Assembly: GCA_003167305.1 (NCBI GenBank) | Contig: PMTP01000121.1 | Location: forward strand, 5,350 to 13,818 | Direction: 5' to 3' | From: Acidobacteriaceae bacterium | Lineage (GTDB): Bacteria > Acidobacteriota > Terriglobia > Terriglobales > Acidobacteriaceae | DNA: 8,469 nt | Shown here: positions 4,796 through 8,469 of the stretch, one piece after another | Numbering within the stretch: position 1 is the first letter of the stretch | How the letters are laid out: every line of letters starts with the position of its first letter | Made by a program: the position numbers and the translations under genes | Notes under the pieces: generated by a model | Seen by the model: the letters and a program-made list of their open reading frames with translations, nothing else | Databases searched by the model: none | What the model was told of the DNA's origin: nothing

Positions 4796-5440
4796 ATGGT
4801 AGAATTCAGGCAGGATAGCGTGAGTTGCGCCTCATGCATGGAGGCGGTTTTGCAGCCAGCCAAGGGAGAAATTACTTTACTTTTGGCGAAGTGGAAGGAC
4901 GGCGAGCCGTCGGCTTTCGAGGAGCTGATGCCGCTGGTCTACTCCCACCTGCGCGAGGTGGCCGCATCCTATATTCGCCGGGAGCGGAATCCGGATGTAT
5001 TGCAGGCGACGGTGCTGGTTCATGAGCTGTATCTTCGCTTGCTGAACCAGAAGAAGGCCGCCTGGGAGGATCGCCGTCATTTCTACACCTTTGCCGCCAA
5101 AGTGATGCGCATGATCCTGATCGATCACGCGCGCGAAAGCCAGGCGCAGATGCGGGGCGGCGGTTATGAGCGCGTCCCGCTCAGCGACGATCTTGCCTGG
5201 ATCAATATCGACAGCCCGGAGCTTCTGGACCTGAACCGCGCATTGGACGAGCTGGGGGCGCTGGATGCCCAGAAGGTGCAACTGGTCGAGCTGCGCTACT
5301 TTCTTGGTTGCACGGCCGAGGAAACCGCGGCCCTGATGCAGATGTCCAAATCCACTGTGGATCGCGAGCTGAAATTCATCAAGAGCTGGCTCTACCGGCG
5401 CATTCATACCGGCGTCGCCGGGAATGCCGTGGAAGTGTGA
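4796..5440 (+). CDS. ECF-type RNA polymerase sigma factor (Sig-70_X6 / sigma70_ECF family)
   Basis: This 214-residue sigma factor directs RNA polymerase to a specific promoter set. Region 2 spans about residues 38-120 (FEELMPLVYSHLREVA, then VLVHELYLRLLN and FAAKVMRMILIDHAR). Region 4 spans about 146-203, with the helix-turn-helix at CTAEETAALMQMSKSTVDREL. The pattern LQATVLVHE resembles the LQPTALVHE signature of the Sig-70_X6 family, which is frequent in Acidobacteriota next to Ser/Thr kinases. Thr72 takes the place of the usual DAED glutamate. Start choice is uncertain. The ATG at 4796 has a purine-rich GAGG only 3 bases away; a GTG at 4820 follows AGGCAGGA better; the ATG at 4838 fits the family's usual length. 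It lies 68 bp before the kinase gene, with no terminator between, so the two form an operon. Confidence 0.93.
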   Translation: MVEFRQDSVSCASCMEAVLQPAKGEITLLLAKWKDGEPSAFEELMPLVYSHLREVAASYIRRERNPDVLQATVLVHELYLRLLNQKKAAWEDRRHFYTFAAKVMRMILIDHARESQAQMRGGGYERVPLSDDLAWINIDSPELLDLNRALDELGALDAQKVQLVELRYFLGCTAEETAALMQMSKSTVDRELKFIKSWLYRRIHTGVAGNAVEV

Positions 5441-5508
5441 CTCATTCTTTCTCCGGTTGACGCAGTCTCTTATTAAGGGTAGGAGCCAGGGACGGAGTTA
5501 GCGATCAA

Positions 5509-8265
5509 ATGGTCGAAACGACGGAAAACTTTCTGCGCATTGAGGCGATCTTCCACGAGGCCTTCGCCGCTCCCAGTGAAGAGATCGCGGAGTTGGTTGA
5601 AAGCCGGTGTAATGGGGATCAAGAGATGGTCGCCGAGGTGTGGGCTCTTCTGGATGCCAGCGAGGCGGAAGAACGCCTGGCAGCCTCGCGCCGCCTGGAA
5701 CCGGGAACCGGCCGCGAAGCTCAGGCTGAATCCCGTCCGATCGGTCCCTACCTGCTGGATCGCCTGCTGGGGCGTGGCGGCATGGGCGCCGTCTATCTGG
5801 CGCATCGCGCCGATGGCCAGTTTGAACAAAAGGTCGCCATCAAACTGATTGACCTGCCGCTGGCGACCAGCGTCTTTCAAAAGAGATTTCGCCAGGAGCG
5901 GCAGATTCTTGCCGGATTGCAGCATCCCTACATCGCCCGGCTGCTGGATGGCGGAGTGACCGCCGCCGGCGATTTGTATCTGGTGATGGAGTATGTGGAT
6001 GGAGTACCCATCCATCGCTTCTGCGAGGAGCATCGCCTCAGTGTGCAACAGCGCCTTGAGCTTTTTTTGCGCGTTTGCGAGGCGGTGCAGTTTGCTCATC
6101 AGAACTTCGTCGTCCACCGCGACCTGAAGCCGGACAACATCCTGGTGGCGGAGGACGGAACGCCGCGCCTGCTGGACTTTGGAACCGCCAAACTGCTCTC
6201 TCCTTCGGAGGCCGCGACGGGCAACGAACTGACCCGCGAAGGCTATCAATCCTATACTCCGCAGTATGCCAGCCCGGAGCAGGTGCTGGGCAATCCGATC
6301 ACGACGGCCTCCGACACATACTCGCTGGGCGTTCTGCTGTATCTTCTGCTGACCGGCGAGCCTCCCTACGAATTCAAAGAACTTACTACAGGCGAGATGC
6401 TGCGCGTGATTTGCGAGCAAGCTCCGCGCAAGCCGTCTCTGGAAGCTGTTTCCGGCAAGCGGCTCGATCCCGATCTTGTAGCGATCCTCGAGAAGGCTTT
6501 GCGCAAGGAACCCCAGGAGCGCTATCGCACCGCCGAGCAACTGGCCAACGACGTTCGCTCCTATCTAGAGGGGCTGCCGGTGGGGGCGCGGCAGGGCACG
6601 CTTCGCTATCTGGCCAGCAAGTTTGCCCACCGCCACTGGCTCGGGCTGGTGAGTGCTGCCGTGCTGGCTCTTACTCTGTTTGCCGGTGTGGTAGGCGTGT
6701 TGTGGCAGGCCAAAGTCGCCAATGAGCAGCGGCGCAGGGCGGAGGCGCGCTCCGCTGACCTGCGGCAACTGAGCAACAGCCTGCTTTCTGAATTCGATGA
6801 AGCCATCAAGGAGCTTCCCGGTTCCACCGGCGCGCAGAAGCTGCTGGTAACACGCGTGCTGGAACACCTGGACAGCATGGCCAAAGACGCCCAGGACGAC
6901 CGCCAGACGCGGCTTGATCTGGTCAGCGCCTATTCAAAGCTGGCTAACATCCAGGGCAATGACTATGACCAGAATCTAGGTGATACCTCAGGCGCGCTGG
7001 TCAGTATCGATAAAGCTGTCGCACTGGCCGCGCCGCTGGCCCCCCGCGGCTCCCGTGATCGCGAAGCTCTGCGCGCGCTGGCCTTCGCGCAGCAGTCGCG
7101 CAGCGAGATTCTCTTCGGACCGGGGAGAACACAGGAGGCGATTGCTTCCATGCGCAAGGCGGTCGAGATATACGACCCGATGATTGCCACGACCGATGCC
7201 TCAACCGCTCTGATTTGCGATGTAGCGAGCGCATACAGCGTACTGGGCGATGAGCTGCGCGAGAGTGGAACGGCCAGCCTCGCCGACACCTCCGCTGTCC
7301 TGATGGCTTATCGCAAAGCCATCGCGCTGGATGAACGCGCGCTGATCATCGATCCTCACTTCCTGCGCGCCCTGCGCAGCTTCTCTATCAACCGAGGAAA
7401 GATCGGCGGCGTGGAGTTGGAGACCGATCCGGTGCTGGCGCTGAAAGAGTTTCAAGCGGCCTTGCAGCGCCTCGATGCTCTCTCCCAGGCCGAACGGGAG
7501 AGCCTTTCGGTGCGTCGCATGCGCGCCATCCAGCAGCGCAAGGAGGCCAGCGTCCTGGTGCAGTTGGGGGAATATGCGAAAGCCACGGATCTGTTTACCG
7601 AGGTTGCCCAGGTCTTCCGGAAGAATGTTGCCGCGGACCCTCAGGATCAACGCGCCTTGGCGGACTTGAGAGTGGTTCTGAACTTCGAAGCGCTCGGCTT
7701 TGAAACAGCGGCCGATCCTGCCCTGGCTGTTGCCGGCAGCGACCGGCGGCGGAACCTCGCCGCGGCAGAAAAGCTATGGACGCAGGAGCTGGAGATTATC
7801 GATCAAGCGATCAAGCATGATCCCTTGGATGAGGATATGCAGCTATCCAGAGCGGATGCGCTGCTGCGCCTGGGAACCATTCATTCGATTCTGCACTCCG
7901 CCGCAGGTTCCGTGGCGATGGCGAAAAAAGGGATTGCGGGCCTGAAGGAGCTGGCTCGCAAGGAGCAGGCTTCTTCGTTGATTCTTGATATGACCGCCAG
8001 CGACCTGTTGATGGTTGAGCCTGCTTCTCTCCGCGACCCGCAGTTTGCCGCGGCTTGCGCAGAGCGCGCGGTAACTCTGAACCATCGCAAGACGCCTGCG
8101 ATGCTGCTGACTCTCGCCCAGGCCTACCGCGCCTCCGGCCAGACGGAGAAGAGCCGCGCAACGGCCAGCGAAGCGCTGGCTCTGCTGCCCGCGCCGCAGC
8201 CGGGCAGCGTCAAGCCGCGCATCCGCAAGCTGCTGGAACTCCAGCTACAGGCCGGAAATTCTTGA
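5509..8265 (+). CDS. Transmembrane Ser/Thr protein kinase with helical-repeat (TPR-like) sensor region
   Basis: This 918-residue Hanks-type kinase has the domain order short helical N-terminus (1-78), kinase domain (about 80-355), one membrane span (about 376-399) and a C-terminal region of about 500 residues outside the cytoplasm. Catalytic features are the Gly loop GRGGMG (88-93), Lys112 (VAIK), Glu130 in helix C, HRDLKPDN (203-210, Asp205 catalytic), DFG (223-225), ASPE (254-257) and Asp269, all intact, so it should be active. The C-terminal part is Ala/Leu-rich and helical with TPR-like stretches (for example 480-555, 590-620 and 645-720); it has weak repeats and no recognised ligand domain. 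GGAG lies 11 bases before the ATG. The upstream neighbour is an ECF sigma factor, its likely substrate or partner. Similar kinases are numerous in Acidobacteriota, so the specific signal is unknown. Confidence 0.95.
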   Translation: MVETTENFLRIEAIFHEAFAAPSEEIAELVESRCNGDQEMVAEVWALLDASEAEERLAASRRLEPGTGREAQAESRPIGPYLLDRLLGRGGMGAVYLAHRADGQFEQKVAIKLIDLPLATSVFQKRFRQERQILAGLQHPYIARLLDGGVTAAGDLYLVMEYVDGVPIHRFCEEHRLSVQQRLELFLRVCEAVQFAHQNFVVHRDLKPDNILVAEDGTPRLLDFGTAKLLSPSEAATGNELTREGYQSYTPQYASPEQVLGNPITTASDTYSLGVLLYLLLTGEPPYEFKELTTGEMLRVICEQAPRKPSLEAVSGKRLDPDLVAILEKALRKEPQERYRTAEQLANDVRSYLEGLPVGARQGTLRYLASKFAHRHWLGLVSAAVLALTLFAGVVGVLWQAKVANEQRRRAEARSADLRQLSNSLLSEFDEAIKELPGSTGAQKLLVTRVLEHLDSMAKDAQDDRQTRLDLVSAYSKLANIQGNDYDQNLGDTSGALVSIDKAVALAAPLAPRGSRDREALRALAFAQQSRSEILFGPGRTQEAIASMRKAVEIYDPMIATTDASTALICDVASAYSVLGDELRESGTASLADTSAVLMAYRKAIALDERALIIDPHFLRALRSFSINRGKIGGVELETDPVLALKEFQAALQRLDALSQAERESLSVRRMRAIQQRKEASVLVQLGEYAKATDLFTEVAQVFRKNVAADPQDQRALADLRVVLNFEALGFETAADPALAVAGSDRRRNLAAAEKLWTQELEIIDQAIKHDPLDEDMQLSRADALLRLGTIHSILHSAAGSVAMAKKGIAGLKELARKEQASSLILDMTASDLLMVEPASLRDPQFAAACAERAVTLNHRKTPAMLLTLAQAYRASGQTEKSRATASEALALLPAPQPGSVKPRIRKLLELQLQAGNS

Positions 8266-8307
8266 GAGTTCCAGCAAGTTAGCTCTGCTTCGCGGGATCG
8301 AGCGCGC

Positions 8308-8316
8308 TGTTACAAT
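8308..8316 (+). promoter_or_regulatory. Extended -10 promoter upstream of cysS
   Basis: TGTTACAAT combines a TGn extension with TACAAT, one base from consensus. It lies 43 bases after the kinase stop codon and 42 bases before the cysS ATG. No good -35 hexamer is present at the right distance. It suggests that cysS is transcribed apart from the kinase operon. Confidence 0.5.
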
Positions 8317-8358
8317 CAAGAAGGCCGAAAACCCGCCAATTCCCATTGTTTTCCCAGC

Positions 8359-8469
8359 ATGAATGAGCAGGTAGTTCGAACGATGACTCTACGGCTTTTC
8401 AATACTCTTACCGGAGAAGTGGACCTGCTGGCGCCGGCCGACGGCCTGGCGCTGCGCATGTACGCCTGC
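8359..8469 (+). CDS. cysS: Cysteine--tRNA ligase, N-terminal fragment (runs off the window)
   Basis: The 37 codons visible end in LRLFNTLTG and LRMYAC. This matches the conserved N-terminus of cysteinyl-tRNA synthetase (class I), in which a short NTLT strand segment is followed by MYxCGxTVYD, whose Cys binds the active-site zinc. The HIGH and KMSKS motifs lie beyond the window, so catalytic integrity cannot be judged. The ATG at 8359 lacks a clear Shine-Dalgarno. The ATG at 8383, nearer the conserved core, is an alternative. It is probably not part of the sigma-kinase operon, given the promoter in the 93-bp gap. Confidence 0.82.
   Translation, partial: MNEQVVRTMTLRLFNTLTGEVDLLAPADGLALRMYAC

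Noticed and set aside
4783..4818. Eleven-codon frame (MSEENGRIQAG) ending just before the GTG start option of the sigma factor gene
   Set aside because: It has no clear Shine-Dalgarno and is too short to support; it could be a leader peptide, but nothing distinguishes it from chance.
1..8469. tRNA, rRNA, CRISPR array, insertion sequence or phage genes
   Set aside because: No cloverleaf, short regularly spaced repeats, transposase or integrase motifs were seen on either strand by eye; the only repeats are the hemerythrin units.

Overview
The window looks like the chromosome of an Acidobacteriota member, probably of the Terriglobia group. This is inferred from moderately high GC with G/C-rich third codon positions, a stand-alone RNase J, and an ECF sigma factor of the Sig-70_X6 type followed by a large membrane Ser/Thr kinase, a pairing abundant in that phylum. 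No rRNA or other taxonomic marker is present, so the assignment is tentative.

Layout. Positions 8-29 hold an intrinsic-terminator-like hairpin facing right, probably ending a gene outside the window. The minus strand then carries rnj (RNase J, 43-1698) and, upstream of it, three bacteriohemerythrin genes in a row (1881-2399, 2784-3269, 3650-4210), all transcribed leftward. The three are tandem copies spaced 870 and 881 bp apart. The first two copies are duplicated as whole transcription units. Each has a TGnTATAAT extended -10 promoter, a leader of roughly 320 nt, and the same Shine-Dalgarno/ATG arrangement. Several hairpins in the leader survive sequence divergence, partly through G-U wobble changes that pair only in RNA of the minus strand. 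The third copy has diverged. It has an in-frame upstream extension of up to 80 codons with its own plausible start, and it lacks the leader seen in the other two.

A non-coding stretch of about 345 bp (4451-4795) with inverted repeats separates this cluster from a divergent plus-strand operon. That operon encodes the ECF sigma factor (4796-5440) and, 68 bp later, a 918-residue Ser/Thr kinase (5509-8265) with a cytoplasmic N-terminal kinase domain, one membrane span and an extracytoplasmic helical-repeat domain of about 500 residues. The sigma factor has threonine where most ECF sigmas have the glutamate of the region 2.2 DAED motif, so the kinase may activate it by phosphorylation. The window closes with a promoter and the first 37 codons of cysS.

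How the parts may work together. The hemerythrins keep all seven di-iron ligands and should bind O2. The kinase-sigma pair looks like a one-piece transmembrane signalling system. Nothing in the sequence proves that it controls the hemerythrins; their divergent neighbourhood only makes that a testable idea. The most notable candidate for an undescribed element is the duplicated structured leader upstream of hemerythrin copies 1 and 2.
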